From assembly GCA_016721185.1 (NCBI GenBank), contig JADKIP010000012.1, positions 62,001 to 126,000 on the forward strand: a stretch of DNA of 64,000 nucleotides. The letters are read 5' to 3'. The DNA is from Candidatus Dechloromonas phosphorivorans (GTDB lineage: Bacteria > Pseudomonadota > Gammaproteobacteria > Burkholderiales > Rhodocyclaceae). Shown here in pieces: positions 39,513 through 48,980 of the stretch; within the stretch, counting starts at the first letter, position 1; each line of letters opens with the position of its first letter. Both the position numbers and the translations under genes were made by a program. The notes beneath the pieces were generated by a model, which saw nothing but the letters and a program-made list of their open reading frames with translations, made no database searches and was not told the DNA's origin.

Positions 39513-40431
39513 GCCCGATCTCCCGATTTCTCACCAAACAGGCCGGAGGGTTTGAACATCAGCACACCAATCAGCACGACGAAGGCAAAAATATCCTGAT
39601 AGTGGCTGCCGAGGAAACCGCCCGTCAGATCGCCGATATAGCCGGCGCCGAGCGCCTCGATCAGACCGAGCAGGATACCGCCAATCATCGCCCCCGCCAG
39701 ATTGCCGATACCGCCCAGCACCGCCGCAGTAAAGGCTTTTAGGCCGAGCATGAAACCCATCTGGTAATGGGCGATTTCGTAATAGGAACCGACCATGACC
39801 CCGCCACCGCGCCGAGCGCCGAGCCGATGACGAAAGCGGCCGCAATCACCCGATTGATATTGACCCCCATCAGGCTCGCCACCTGTGGGTTCTGCGCGGT
39901 GGCGCGCATCGCCATGCCGAGCTTGGTGCGATAAACCAGCAGGATCAAGCCGCCCATGGTGATCGCCGAAACCAGCACGATCATCACCTGCACGGCGGTA
40001 AAGTGGGCGCCGGCCAGTTCGAAATGGACTTTCGGGAAGAGCGGCGGAAAGGTCAGGTAATTGCGCCCCCAGACGATCATCGCCAGGTGCTGCAGGATGA
40101 TCGACATGCCGATCGCGGTGATCAAGGGCGCCAGGCGCGGCGCGTTGCGCAGCGGACGGTAAGCAATGCGCTCCAGGCCCCAGCCGAGGGCGATGCAGAC
40201 CAATACCGAAGCGCTGATCCCGGCCATTGCCGCCAGCGCCACCGGCATGCCGGCCTTGATCAGGGTACCGGCCACGGTAATCGTGACCAGCGTGCCGATC
40301 ATCACCACTTCGCCATGGGCAAAATTGATCAGCCCCATGATGCCGTACACCATCGTATAGCCCAGCGCGACGAGGGCATAAATGCTGCCCTGGACCAGAC
40401 CGTTGATGATTTGCTGCAGGAAAATATCCAT
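39509..40431 (-). pseudogene. livH: Branched-chain amino acid permease LivH, frameshifted
   Basis: Membrane permease of about 307 codons. The first frame starts MDIFLQQIINGLVQGSIYAL with LGYTMVYGIMGLINFAHGE. The second continues MVGSYYEIAHYQMGFMLGLK to KPSGLFGEKSGDRA. The break near 39800 is a missing base in a G run (GCGGGGTC, expected one G more); restoring it gives ALGAVAGVMVGSYY. It partners with LivM to form the channel. Other sequence is typical. Confidence 0.88.
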
Positions 40432-40458
40432 TTTGTATCAGTCGACCGCAGCATAAGG

Positions 40459-40482
40459 AAACGGCACCTTGCGGTGCCGTTT
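40459..40482 (-). terminator. Attenuator hairpin between livJ and livH
   Basis: A perfect 10-bp stem AAACGGCACC / GGTGCCGTTT with a 4-base loop lies 19 bp after the livJ stop and 27 bp before livH. On the minus strand it is followed by only a short pyrimidine tract (CCTT), which suits a partial terminator or 3' stabiliser that leaves more binding protein than permease. Confidence 0.65.
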
Positions 40483-40501
40483 CTTTTAGCCAATTTAAAG
40501 G

Positions 40502-41918
40502 TTACTTCTTCTCGACAGCTGCCTTGGTGGCTTCAGCCGCGCCTTTGACCGCATCGGCACCCGCCGCAACTGCAGCCTTGGCGGCATCATTGATTTCCGC
40601 GCCCGCCTTGGCGGCATCCTTGCCCACTTGCTGCCCGGCTTCGCTCGCCGCACCGGCGACGGCACTGCCAGCTTCCTTCATCGCAGCCACGGCGTCCTTG
40701 ACTTCAGACTTGGCCAGATCCATCGCGCTGCCACCCATGGTTTCAACGTATTCCAGCTTGCCGCCCTTGTACTGGTAAAGGGAAATCGCACCACCCTTGA
40801 GGTCGCCCAGTTGATCAAATTCGATCAGCGCAGTCACGCCGTCAAACTTGGTCTTGCCGATTTCGGGCAGGAATTTGCCGGACTCGACCGAATTGGCGCG
40901 CTGCATCGAGTCGACCATCACCATCACCGCATCGTAAACATACGGTGAGTAGAGCTGGATATCCGCACCAAAGCGCTTGGTAAATCTCTCCTTGAATGCT
41001 GGCCCCTTGGCCAGCTTTTCGAGCGGCATGCCCGGCAACGAACAATAGTTGCCTTCCGATGCCTCGCCACCCAGCTTCATGAACTCCGGCGTACAGACGC
41101 CATCGCCACCGAGGAATTTAGCCTTGATCCCCAGCTCACGCATCTGCTTGGTCATCGGGCCGCCCTGGGCGTCCATGCCGCCGAAGAAAACCAGCTCAGC
41201 CTTGGTGGACTTGATCTTGGTCAGGATGGCTTTGAAGTCGGTGGCCTTGTCGTTTGGTATACTCATTGGCCACCACTTTGATACCCGAAGCTTCGGCGGC
41301 CTTCTTGAACTCATCGGCCAGACCCTGGCCGTAGGCCGTACGGTCGTCGACGATGGCCACGGTCTTGACACCCTGCTTGGCAGCAAACTCACCGAGCACC
41401 TTGCCCTGCTGGACATCGTTAGCCATGACGCGGAAAGCGGTGGCAAAGCCTTGCTGGGTGTACTTCGGATTGGTTGCCGAACCGGAAATCTGCGGGATAC
41501 CGGCGTCGGCATACAGCTTGGAGGCCGGGATGGTGGTGCCGGAATTGAGGTGGCCGATCACGCCGTTGACCTTGGCATCGACCAGCTTCTGGGCAACGAT
41601 GGAACCCTGTTTCGGGTCGGCCTGATCATCCTCCGCCATCAATTCAAATTTAACCTTGGCGCCACCAATTTCCAGGCCCTTGGCGTTCAGCTCTTCGATC
41701 GCCAGCACAGCGCCGTTTTCGTTATCCTTACCCAGGTGAGCTTGCGGGCCGGTCATCGGCGCCACATGGCCGAGTTTGACGAGTACTTCCGGCTTGGCTG
41801 CTGGCGCGGCGGGCGTCGCCGGGGCGGCTACCGGTGGCGGCGCATCTTTTTGGCCGCAGGCTGAAAGCGCAAAAGCGGCAGCAACGGAGAGGGCAACTAT
41901 AGAAAGCTTGGCTTGCAT
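40502..41918 (-). pseudogene. livJ: Branched-chain amino acid binding lipoprotein LivJ/LivK with helical tail, frameshifted
   Basis: Periplasmic substrate-binding protein of about 472 codons. Signal peptide and lipobox (FALSACGQ) suggest a lipid-anchored form. The two-lobed Leu/Ile/Val-binding domain spans about residues 40-390 (VKLGHVAPMTGPQAHLG, GTTIPASKLYADAGIP). The C-terminus adds about 80 residues rich in Ala, Lys and Glu (AAKAGAEINDAAKAAV...), not part of usual LivJ. One extra A near 41254 (ACCAAACGAC) breaks the frame; without it NEYTNDKATDF is continuous. The ATG at 41918 has a GGAG site. It is first in the operon. Confidence 0.87.
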
Positions 41919-42037
41919 CGGTGTTTCTCCTGATCTCTGGGGGTAAAAATGTGTTTTGATTGTCCGGAGGTGCAGAATACATGTCAATAACAAGCTGCTA
42001 TGATAAAAACCACAGCCAACTCAATTAGGCGATACCG

Positions 42038-43333
42038 ATGACCTCCCTTTCGCGCGTCCGCTTTCTCATTCACCAGGCGGCACGCAAGCTTTTTTCCATG
42101 CTTCCCCAAGGGCAGCGTCACGGCATTTATCGCTCTTTTGTCGACTGCGACCCGGCACCGAATGAGCGGCTGGTATTGAAAATTGCTGACACTCAGGAAG
42201 AACTGGAAGCCTGCTTCAAACTGCTCCACGACGCCTACGTCAGCAGCGGCTTCATGACACCGGACCCATCCGGCATGCGCGTCACCATTTATCACGCCCT
42301 GCCCACCACAACGACCCTCTGCGCCAAACTGAACGATCAGGTTATCGGCACGATTTCCCTGATCCGCGAAAGCGCCATCGGCTTTCCATTGCAGCGCATT
42401 TTTGACTTGTCCGAAGTCCGCGAGAAAGCCGGCTACATTGCCGAAGTATCGGCGCTGGCCATCCACCCGAAATTCCGACGTACCGGCGGCACCATCCTCT
42501 TCCCGCTGATGAAGTTCATGTATGAATATTGCACGACCTTTTTCGACACGCGCCACCTGGTCATCGCGGTCAACCCGCGCCACATCGAAATGTATGAGTC
42601 GCTGCTTTTCTTCCGCCGGCTGAATGCCAATATGGTCGAGAACTATGATTTTGTGAATGGCGCCCCGGCGGTGGGTGCGACGCTGGACCTCAAGCACGCC
42701 CCGGAAATCATGCGCAAGGCTTATGCCAAAAAGCCCCTGCGGCGCAATCTGCACCACTATTTCCTGGAAACCAAATTACCCAACATCCAGCTACCGAACC
42801 GGCGCTTTTTCACCACTAACGACCCGGTGCTGACGCCCGACCTGATCAACTATTTTTTCAACGAACGCACCACGGTTTTTGCCGAACTCAGTGAGCGCAA
42901 GAAAACGCTGTTGCATCTGATCTATGATCTGCCGGCTTACCAGAAAGTACTGCCGCCCACCTTGAATGCGCCTGACGACATCAAAAATCGCCGGCACCAG
43001 CGCTTCTCGGTCAAATGTCCGGCCAGCCTTAATATTTCAAGCGACGATCGGCCGATCAAAATCGAGATCGATGACGTTTCGCGCTATGGCTTTCATGCCC
43101 GCACCAGCCGACCTGTGCCGACCAACAAGTTCCTCGACGCGGTTATTCAGCTCGGCACCCACGAAATATCGCGTCTTACGGTGCAGGCGATTCAAGGCTC
43201 GGACGCTGAAGACAAACATTTCTGCGGTTTTCGCATCGGCGAACCCGACCTGATCTGGCGCAAGTTCGTCAACGCGCTATACGAAGGGCATACGCACAAC
43301 GACCTGAATCAGGCGACCCGCTTCCTGCCGTAG
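42038..43333 (+). CDS. FeeM-like N-acyl amino acid synthase fused to a PilZ domain
   Basis: A 431-aa cytoplasmic protein. Residues about 45-240 form a GNAT-fold acyltransferase resembling the FeeM N-acyl-amino-acid synthase core, with FKLLHDAYVSSGFM, GYIAEVSALAIHPKFRRTGG (acyl-carrier/CoA binding loop) and a long C-terminal part. Residues about 318-415 are a PilZ domain with both cyclic-di-GMP signatures: RRHQR and DVSRYG. The likely role is making N-acyl amino acids or related lipids under c-di-GMP control; substrate and acyl donor are inferred. It is divergent from livJ, 120 bp away, and seems monocistronic. Confidence 0.8.
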   Translation: MTSLSRVRFLIHQAARKLFSMLPQGQRHGIYRSFVDCDPAPNERLVLKIADTQEELEACFKLLHDAYVSSGFMTPDPSGMRVTIYHALPTTTTLCAKLNDQVIGTISLIRESAIGFPLQRIFDLSEVREKAGYIAEVSALAIHPKFRRTGGTILFPLMKFMYEYCTTFFDTRHLVIAVNPRHIEMYESLLFFRRLNANMVENYDFVNGAPAVGATLDLKHAPEIMRKAYAKKPLRRNLHHYFLETKLPNIQLPNRRFFTTNDPVLTPDLINYFFNERTTVFAELSERKKTLLHLIYDLPAYQKVLPPTLNAPDDIKNRRHQRFSVKCPASLNISSDDRPIKIEIDDVSRYGFHARTSRPVPTNKFLDAVIQLGTHEISRLTVQAIQGSDAEDKHFCGFRIGEPDLIWRKFVNALYEGHTHNDLNQATRFLP

Positions 43334-43833
43334 TCTGTTGAAATAAAGGCATCCAACCGTCTTTCAAATGGCCAGATTACCGCAGTGAAGTGATGCACGT
43401 TCTCTGGACCTTAAGTCGGGAACAGGAAAGTTCGCTCCCTCCACTTCAAGGGAGGGCAGGGGTAGTCAAATACCATACTGCCTCCTGTCGACTTACACTC
43501 AAAGGTGGAAGGTGGCGGGCGCCGAAACTGATTTTGCCTAAAGGCGATAAGTCGCCAAGAGCCCGTTTAATGTGTTCTTTCCAAGGAAGCAATCCAGAGT
43601 CCGAGTCAGTCTGGCGGGTGACGTTAGCTGCGGAGCCAAGCCGTCAAACGAGCATTTCGCCCGCTGCTCGGCACCGTCCACATGAAAGTCTCTTTCACCT
43701 TCAGGGGTGACGGCAAGCATCATGATCGTTAGCTGGAACTGTATTTTTCGGCCGATTCGGACAACCGTTCCCAGTGAAAATTGTCAGCGCAAGTATGGCA
43801 TTCAAGTTTCAATGAACATATCAATCATGGCAA
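43334..43833. other. Intergenic region without a recognisable gene
   Basis: Five hundred bases where no frame looks coded. There is a hairpin CTCCCT / AGGGAG at 43435-43454 in a context (TTCAAGGGAGGGCAGGGG) resembling dispersed intergenic motifs of proteobacteria. Otherwise nothing was identified. Confidence 0.45.
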
Positions 43834-44742
43834 TCATTCCGGTGCATCGTGCGGGTCGCACATGACCAGCAAATCGCATTGCGATTCCACCAACACATGT
43901 TTAGTTACGCTGCCTATCAGTAATTCTTCGGCAATGTGTGAACCGTGTTTGCCGACGACAATCAGGTCGGCGTTAACCTCCTGCTCCATAGCAATGATCT
44001 GCTGCGCGGGATCGCCGTGAACGATCCGTGCCGAATATTCCGATGTTGTCAGGCCGGCAGCCACCGCCAGATCGTGCAAGCGTTTGCGTCGGCTCTCGCT
44101 ACCTGCTGTTACATATTGGCGAATAAGCTGTTCGTCAACACCCGCGAATGTCAGCTTGCCTTCGTAGGGCAGTTCAAAGGCATGTAGCAGAACGAGGTCG
44201 GCACCTGGGGCCACTTGCTTCGCCATACGGATCGCCGAAAGCGACACGGGTGAAAAATCCACGGCAATCAGGACTGAACGATATGCCTCATGGGGTGGTT
44301 GTTTCACTACCAGCACCGGCTGCCGCGACGACTTGCGCAACAAGCGGGCCGCTGTCGACCCCAGCAAAGTGTGACGCAAAAAGGATTCTCCGCGCGCCCC
44401 GAGAATCACCAAATCCGCATTCAGCACCTCAGCCTCGGCGGCAATTGTAGCGAAGGGGTTCCCATCGGCGACGCAGGTATGCGGAACGACGCCACGATTG
44501 ATCGCTGCATTACCAGTCAACTGACCCAGGCGGTCATGGGCATCGCATTTCAAAGCCGCCTTCACCGCTAACACATCGCCCCCCAACAGCTCTCGAAGGC
44601 TGTCGAGTGAATCTAACTCGATTGCGTTCAGAATATAGAGTTCGCAGTTAGCACTGGCAGCCAGATGAAAAGCACGCTCGACAGCGTGGCGGGCGGGAGC
44701 GGAGAGATCAGTGGCGGCAAGAATGCGCGAAAGCAGTTTCAT
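43834..44742 (-). CDS. Tandem universal stress protein (two UspA domains)
   Basis: A 302-aa protein with two UspA domains (about residues 1-148 and 155-298). Both keep the ATP-binding pattern G-2x-G-9x-GS: GARGESFLRHTLLGS and GKHGSHIAEELLIGS. The N-terminal strand of each has the expected aspartate (ILAATDLS, VLIAVDFS). Such tandem Usp proteins respond to stress, low oxygen or metal toxicity; the signal here is unknown. A good AGAGGA site precedes the ATG. Monocistronic. Confidence 0.93.
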   Translation of the reverse strand: MKLLSRILAATDLSAPARHAVERAFHLAASANCELYILNAIELDSLDSLRELLGGDVLAVKAALKCDAHDRLGQLTGNAAINRGVVPHTCVADGNPFATIAAEAEVLNADLVILGARGESFLRHTLLGSTAARLLRKSSRQPVLVVKQPPHEAYRSVLIAVDFSPVSLSAIRMAKQVAPGADLVLLHAFELPYEGKLTFAGVDEQLIRQYVTAGSESRRKRLHDLAVAAGLTTSEYSARIVHGDPAQQIIAMEQEVNADLIVVGKHGSHIAEELLIGSVTKHVLVESQCDLLVMCDPHDAPE

Positions 44743-44835
44743 GGCTTGTCCTCTTTAGGATGGATAGACGTAGCCCTCACAGTATCTTGCCAGGTGGGAC
44801 TATCGAATCCTCATGTAACGGCACGACCAGCACAA

Positions 44836-45033
44836 TCACCATTTTACTTTTGAAAGACTGCTTTCCAGGCAAAGCAGAGCCATCTCTGAGGATTTCTCAA
44901 AAGCAGTACGGGCTACCTCAATATTGAGTTGAGCAATCCGCTCGACCACGATTAGATAGGTATCAGTAAAACTGGCAGCCGCCTCCAGGGAGGTTTTTTG
45001 TGTTTCCGTGATGGCTTCGAAAAATGATTCCAT
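44836..45033 (-). CDS. Small phasin-like helical protein
   Basis: A 65-aa amphipathic helix protein starting MESFFEAITETQKTSLEAAA. The ATG at 45033 has GGAGAG at suitable spacing; an in-frame ATG at 45045 is less likely. Its pattern recalls short phasins that coat polyhydroxyalkanoate granules, but it is only about half their usual length. The match is by character, not by a specific motif. A PhaM-type gene elsewhere in the window makes granule association plausible. Confidence 0.5.
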   Translation of the reverse strand: MESFFEAITETQKTSLEAAASFTDTYLIVVERIAQLNIEVARTAFEKSSEMALLCLESSLSKVKW

Positions 45034-45119
45034 TGAACTCTCCATTGTTGTAAAACATCATCGAAACAGATTACCGTTAGCTCCAAGCCCTACCAAGCAG
45101 CGCTATTCGGTTGGCAGGA

Positions 45120-45530
45120 CTATCTCGCTCTCTGTGTGACGCTTGCGACCTTTAGGCAACGCATCGAACCATCCGGAAATTCCCAAGCGATTTCCTGTCC
45201 CACTCTTAGTCCGATCAACGCACTACCCACCGGGGTCAATACGGAAATTTTGCCCATCGCCGGATCTGATTCATCCGGATAGACCAATTCGATCTCTCGT
45301 TGCGTTCCGATACGTTGGTCGACATAAGTGCAACGGGCGTACATGCGAACCACGTCCTCCGGGACCTGTTCTGTTTCAACTACAATCGCTCGATCCAGCT
45401 CGTCTACCAATTTGTCGCTCAGTACATATTGACGTAAGCGTAGATAATCTGCGGTACCCACAATAGGCGCTTGCAATCCCTGCGATTCACTTGGGCAGTT
45501 GTGTGCCAGGGCAAAATTTAGATGTGTCAT
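45120..45530 (-). CDS. rnk: Rnk-family / GreA-C-terminal-like regulator
   Basis: A 136-aa protein with an N-terminal coiled segment and the C-terminal FKBP-like domain shared by GreA, GreB and Rnk, including YPDESDPAMGKISVLTPVGSALIGLRVGQEI. Rnk binds RNA polymerase and affects nucleoside-diphosphate kinase levels. The start is uncertain: ATG at 45530 gives MTHLNFALAHN, and in-frame ATGs at 45554 and 45560 are possible. Ends are convergent-free, with LysR diverging upstream. Confidence 0.8.
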   Translation of the reverse strand: MTHLNFALAHNCPSESQGLQAPIVGTADYLRLRQYVLSDKLVDELDRAIVVETEQVPEDVVRMYARCTYVDQRIGTQREIELVYPDESDPAMGKISVLTPVGSALIGLRVGQEIAWEFPDGSMRCLKVASVTQRAR

Positions 45531-45646
45531 AAGTTGAAATCTTAATGCTCGCATCACCATGACGCTAGACAGACAAATGGCATCAAAATGTAGCCAAAAT
45601 GGCAACAATCCTTGGGGCGTAACAACAGACAGGAGCGAAGGCGTCG

Positions 45647-46548
45647 ATGGCTGATTTGAATCTGATGGCAATTTTCGCCCGCGTGGTCGAGGCCGGTAGT
45701 TTTTCAGAAGCGGCGCGGCGGATGGGGTGCTCCCGTTCGGCGGTCAGCAAGGCTGTTGCCAAGCTGGAAAAATCGCTCGGCGCACACCTGCTGAACCGAA
45801 CAACCCGCCATCTCAGCCTGACGGAAATCGGCGCCGCGGTTGCGGAGCATTGTTCCCGCATTCTGGACGAAGCAACTGAAGCGGAAAACCTGGTCGGCAG
45901 CCTGAACAGCGAAGCGAGGGGGGTACTTCGCGTCAGCGCTTCGGTTGCTTTCGGCACGCTCCATGTCGCACCTGCTCTCGCCAAGTTCTTGCCCCGCCAT
46001 CCGAAACTCAAGATCGACCTCAGCATTACGGACCGCTGGGTGAACCTGGCCGAGGAGGGCTATGACGTAGCCATCCACGTTACCGGCGACCCCCAGCCTA
46101 ATCTGGTGGCACGTCCGCTGGCACCAGTCCGGCGGAAATTGTGCGCAACCCCCGACTACTTTCAGCGGAAAGGTATTCCGCAAACTCCGGCCGATCTGGT
46201 CGCCCACAACTGCCTGGACTACACGCGCTCCGGAGAGCCGGGGCGCTGGCGCTTTACCGGACCGGAGGGTGAAATTGCCGTACCGGTCAACGGCCCTCTG
46301 CATGTCGATGACGACGAGGCGTTATCGCAAGCCGTCCTGGGCGGTCTGGGGGTCGGTCTGCTGCCCACTTTCATCATTGGCAAAGATCTTCAAAACGGCA
46401 ACTTACAGGCCGTTTTGTCCGAGTACATCCGGTCGAGCGCCATGTCTATGCGATGTATTTGCCGACGCGCCACCTGCCCAGCAAGGTCAGGGTATTCATT
46501 GATTTCATGATTTCCCATATCGGCGAGGAGCCGTACTGGGATCGATAG
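45647..46548 (+). pseudogene. LysR-family regulator (CrgA-like), frameshifted near the C-terminus
   Basis: About 301 codons. The N-terminal HTH reads MADLNLMAIFARVVEAGSFSEAARRMG, then the effector-binding domain. A missing C near 46429 (ATCCGGTC, expected CCC) shifts the frame; restoring it gives IPVERHVYAMYLPTRHLP and the ending EEPYWDR, parallel to the second LysR gene at 48981. The two are close paralogues in the same orientation, 2.4 kb apart. Targets unknown; gdhA and its partners lie between them. Confidence 0.88.
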
Positions 46549-46711
46549 TCTGTTCGGTCAGATTCAGCCGTGCAGCGAAAACACCTTTGGTGACCGAAAG
46601 ATCCAGGGAAACGGTTTCACTGCCCGGCTCGCCATTCTCCAGTTGATTGAACAGGTAGCCGATGAGGCGTTGTTTGCCGGTGAGCAGGGAGTAGCCTTCA
46701 ACACCCAGCAT
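46505..46711 (-). CDS. Small unrecognised protein downstream of gdhA cluster
   Basis: A 68-aa protein (MLGVEGYSLLTGKQRLIGYL...) that I do not recognise. Its ATG overlaps the stop of the preceding gene as TGATG, which supports translation. The 3' end overlaps the convergent LysR gene by 44 bases. No signal peptide. Confidence 0.5.
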   Translation of the reverse strand: MLGVEGYSLLTGKQRLIGYLFNQLENGEPGSETVSLDLSVTKGVFAARLNLTEQTIDPSTAPRRYGKS

Positions 46712-47025
46712 CAAGTGATACAGTGAGTTTCGATATTGGCAGGCGGAATATCTCGCATGCGCTTCTCTTCCGCCACCCGGACGGCAGCAAGCATGCCTGC
46801 GCGGTTAGCCAGCACGAGATCTTTCAGCAGGATTTTTGCCAAATCCTCCGGCTCGCTGTTGGCTAGCTGCCGGCTTGCACCCCCCGTTGCAGTCGAAACG
46901 ACAAGAATCATCCCGGCAATCCAGTAGTTGCCGGTGAGGAGCTCGCCATCAATTTCACAGCTAACGGGATGTCTTTGGTAGCGTTGGTAAGCTGAAACGA
47001 TCGTATTGCTGCGAAGGCCTTGCAC
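46711..47025 (-). CDS. Small unrecognised protein downstream of ydcH-like gene
   Basis: A 104-aa protein starting with a GTG (MQGLRSNTIVSAYQRYQRH) 7 bp after the DUF465 gene. The body (EIDGELLTGNYWIAGMILVV...EPEDLAKILLKDLVLANRA) looks genuinely coded: mixed alpha/beta, no membrane segment. The N-terminus is uncertain because an overlapping TGATG start in another frame also exists. Function unknown; likely one operon with gdhA. Confidence 0.55.
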   Translation of the reverse strand: MQGLRSNTIVSAYQRYQRHPVSCEIDGELLTGNYWIAGMILVVSTATGGASRQLANSEPEDLAKILLKDLVLANRAGMLAAVRVAEEKRMRDIPPANIETHCIT

Positions 47026-47032
47026 GCGGTCA

Positions 47033-47263
47033 TCAGCGCTTGATGCGACTAAGGCTTATCTTCTGGAGCAGCACATATAGCTCGTCCTTGATAGCCAGTT
47101 TTTTCTTTTTCAGAACGTCAATCTCATCGGGCGTCCCCGGCTCCAATCGGGACTCCATATTCTTGATCCGCTGATCAAGCGCATTGTGTTTCTCGAACAG
47201 GATCTGGAAGTACCTGTCTGTTGTTTTCAATTCGGAAATCAGATCGCGAAATTCATGAAACAT
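47033..47263 (-). CDS. YdcH family protein (DUF465)
   Basis: A 76-aa helical hairpin protein starting MFHEFRDLISELKTTDRYFQILFEKHNALDQ, typical of DUF465 in alpha- and betaproteobacteria. The conserved K-K-x-K-L-A-I-K-D-E-L pattern is at residues 52-62. Function is unknown. It lies 28 bp after gdhA and is probably cotranscribed. Confidence 0.88.
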   Translation of the reverse strand: MFHEFRDLISELKTTDRYFQILFEKHNALDQRIKNMESRLEPGTPDEIDVLKKKKLAIKDELYVLLQKISLSRIKR

Positions 47264-47291
47264 GTGAGCCTCCGTCGGTATTTAACTATTT

Positions 47292-48635
47292 TTAAATCAC
47301 GCCCTGCGCGAGCATGGCATCGGCAACCTTGACGAAGCCGGCAATGTTGGCACCATTGACGTAGCTCACCTTCCCGTCCGTACCCCGACCATAGTTCAGG
47401 CAGGCTTCATGGATGTTGCACATGATTTCGTGCAGACGGGAATCGACTTCCTCGCGCTGCCACGAGAGACGCATGGCGTTCTGGCTCATTTCCAGTCCGG
47501 AGGTTGCCACCCCGCCAGCATTGCTGGCCTTGCCCGGGGCATAGAGCACGCCATTACTTTCGAAGACCTTCACGGCATCGGCTGTTGATGGCATGTTGGC
47601 GCCCTCGGCCACGCACATCACGCCGTTCCTGACCAAGGTCTTGGCATCCTCACCGTCCAGTTCGTTCTGCGTCGCGCACGGCAGGGCGACATCGACCGGC
47701 ACATGCCACGGGCGCAAGCCTGGATGGAAGGCGGCACCGACCCGCTTGGCGTAATCGCTGACGCGACCGTAAAGATGGTTTTTCACCTCCATCAGTTCGG
47801 CCAGTTTTTCCGGCGTAAAGCCGCTTTCGTCGACGACCGTGCCACTCGAATCCGACACCGTGACGACCTTGGCGCCAAGGGCCATGGCTTTCTCGACTGA
47901 ATACTGGGCAACATTGCCGGCGCCGGAAACGCTGACCCGCAAGCCTTCGAAACCGCGCCCCTGTTGCTTGAGCATCTGCTCGGCGAAATAGACCGTACCG
48001 TAGCCGGTTGCTTCCGGGCGAATCAGCGAGCCGCCGAAACTGAGGCCCTTGCCGGTGAACACGCAGTCAGCACGATTCGACAGTTTTTTCATCATGCCGG
48101 CCATGAAGCCGACTTCACGTCCGCCGACGCCGATATCGCCGGCTGGTACGTCGGTGTCGGAACCGACATGGCGGAACAGTTCGCTGACGAAAGCCTGGCA
48201 GAAACGCATCACTTCGCCCGGGCTGCGGCCCTTCGGGTCGAAGTCGGAACCGCCCTTGCCACCGCCCATCGGCAACGTGGTCAGGGCATTCTTGAAGGTC
48301 TGCTCGAAGGCCAGGAACTTGAGGATGGACAGGTTGACCGATGGGTGAAAGCGGATGCCGCCCTTGTAGGGGCCGATGGCGGAGGAGTGCTGAATACGGT
48401 AACCACGGTTGACCTGCACCTCACCATGGTCATCGACCCACGAGACACGGAACATGATGACGCGCTCTGGTTCAACCAGGCGATCGAGCAGGCCGTGCTC
48501 CGCATATGTCGGATGCTGCGCGATGTACGGCCAAAGGCTTTCGATGACTTCGGTGACGGCCTGCAGAAACTCCGGTTGCCCCGGATTGCGGGCGGCTACT
48601 TGTTGAATGAATTCCTCAAAACGCTGGTAACGCAT
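47292..48635 (-). CDS. gdhA: NADP-specific glutamate dehydrogenase
   Basis: GdhA (447 aa, the exact size of the hexameric E. coli type) forms glutamate from 2-oxoglutarate and ammonia with NADPH. The active-site lysine lies in LPMGGGKGGSDFDPKG, the catalytic Asp region is VPAGDIGVGGREVG, and the Rossmann motif is VSGAGNVAQYSVEKA. The frame stays open 40 codons upstream, but ATG 48635 has GGGAGAG at proper spacing; ATG 48638 is also possible. It is divergent from the LysR gene at 48981, which may control it. Confidence 0.95.
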   Translation of the reverse strand: MRYQRFEEFIQQVAARNPGQPEFLQAVTEVIESLWPYIAQHPTYAEHGLLDRLVEPERVIMFRVSWVDDHGEVQVNRGYRIQHSSAIGPYKGGIRFHPSVNLSILKFLAFEQTFKNALTTLPMGGGKGGSDFDPKGRSPGEVMRFCQAFVSELFRHVGSDTDVPAGDIGVGGREVGFMAGMMKKLSNRADCVFTGKGLSFGGSLIRPEATGYGTVYFAEQMLKQQGRGFEGLRVSVSGAGNVAQYSVEKAMALGAKVVTVSDSSGTVVDESGFTPEKLAELMEVKNHLYGRVSDYAKRVGAAFHPGLRPWHVPVDVALPCATQNELDGEDAKTLVRNGVMCVAEGANMPSTADAVKVFESNGVLYAPGKASNAGGVATSGLEMSQNAMRLSWQREEVDSRLHEIMCNIHEACLNYGRGTDGKVSYVNGANIAGFVKVADAMLAQGVI

Positions 48636-48638
48636 CAT

Positions 48639-48980
48639 CTCTCCCTGGCTCGTTGTATGTGGTGAATTATTCAAATCGTGTGGAATCTGCCGCCTCGAAC
48701 CAAAGGCAATAGCCGTTGGAATTGATAGCCAAAAAGCGACAATAAGCACCCCGATCTGGTGCAAGAAGCCAGGGTGGCGCGAGGACGGACACAGAAGAGT
48801 GTGCCAACGGCTATGGCAGATGCGTTGTTGTTGGGCATTCTCAGTTATTTTTTTGGTTTTTTATTGAGAAGGCAACTCGGCCGTTTTTGGAAGCTCCGAT
48901 AATAGAGTCGGAGCACCAGCTTGATAAGCTACCGAATTTGAACAAAACTGTTTCCAATTTGATAACAGTCGAGGAGCCTA
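48639..48980. promoter_or_regulatory. gdhA-lysR divergent control region
   Basis: A gap of 342 bp with AT-rich stretches (TTATTTTTTTGGTTTTTTATTG near 48850). A stem GCTCCGA / TCGGAGC lies near 48893-48914. No gene was seen. Promoters for both genes are expected here. Confidence 0.5.
48948..48970. promoter_or_regulatory. LysR-type operator upstream of the LysR gene
   Basis: Perfect inverted repeat ACTGTT-N11-AACAGT, which gives the T-N11-A form expected of LysR-family binding sites. It ends 10 bp before the ATG at 48981 and overlaps the region just ahead of the ribosome-binding site. Autorepression is the simplest reading. Confidence 0.6.

Noticed and set aside
43390..43710. Open frame in the 43.4-43.8 kb gap
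   Set aside because: No domain, no ribosome-binding site, Arg/Ser-rich composition.
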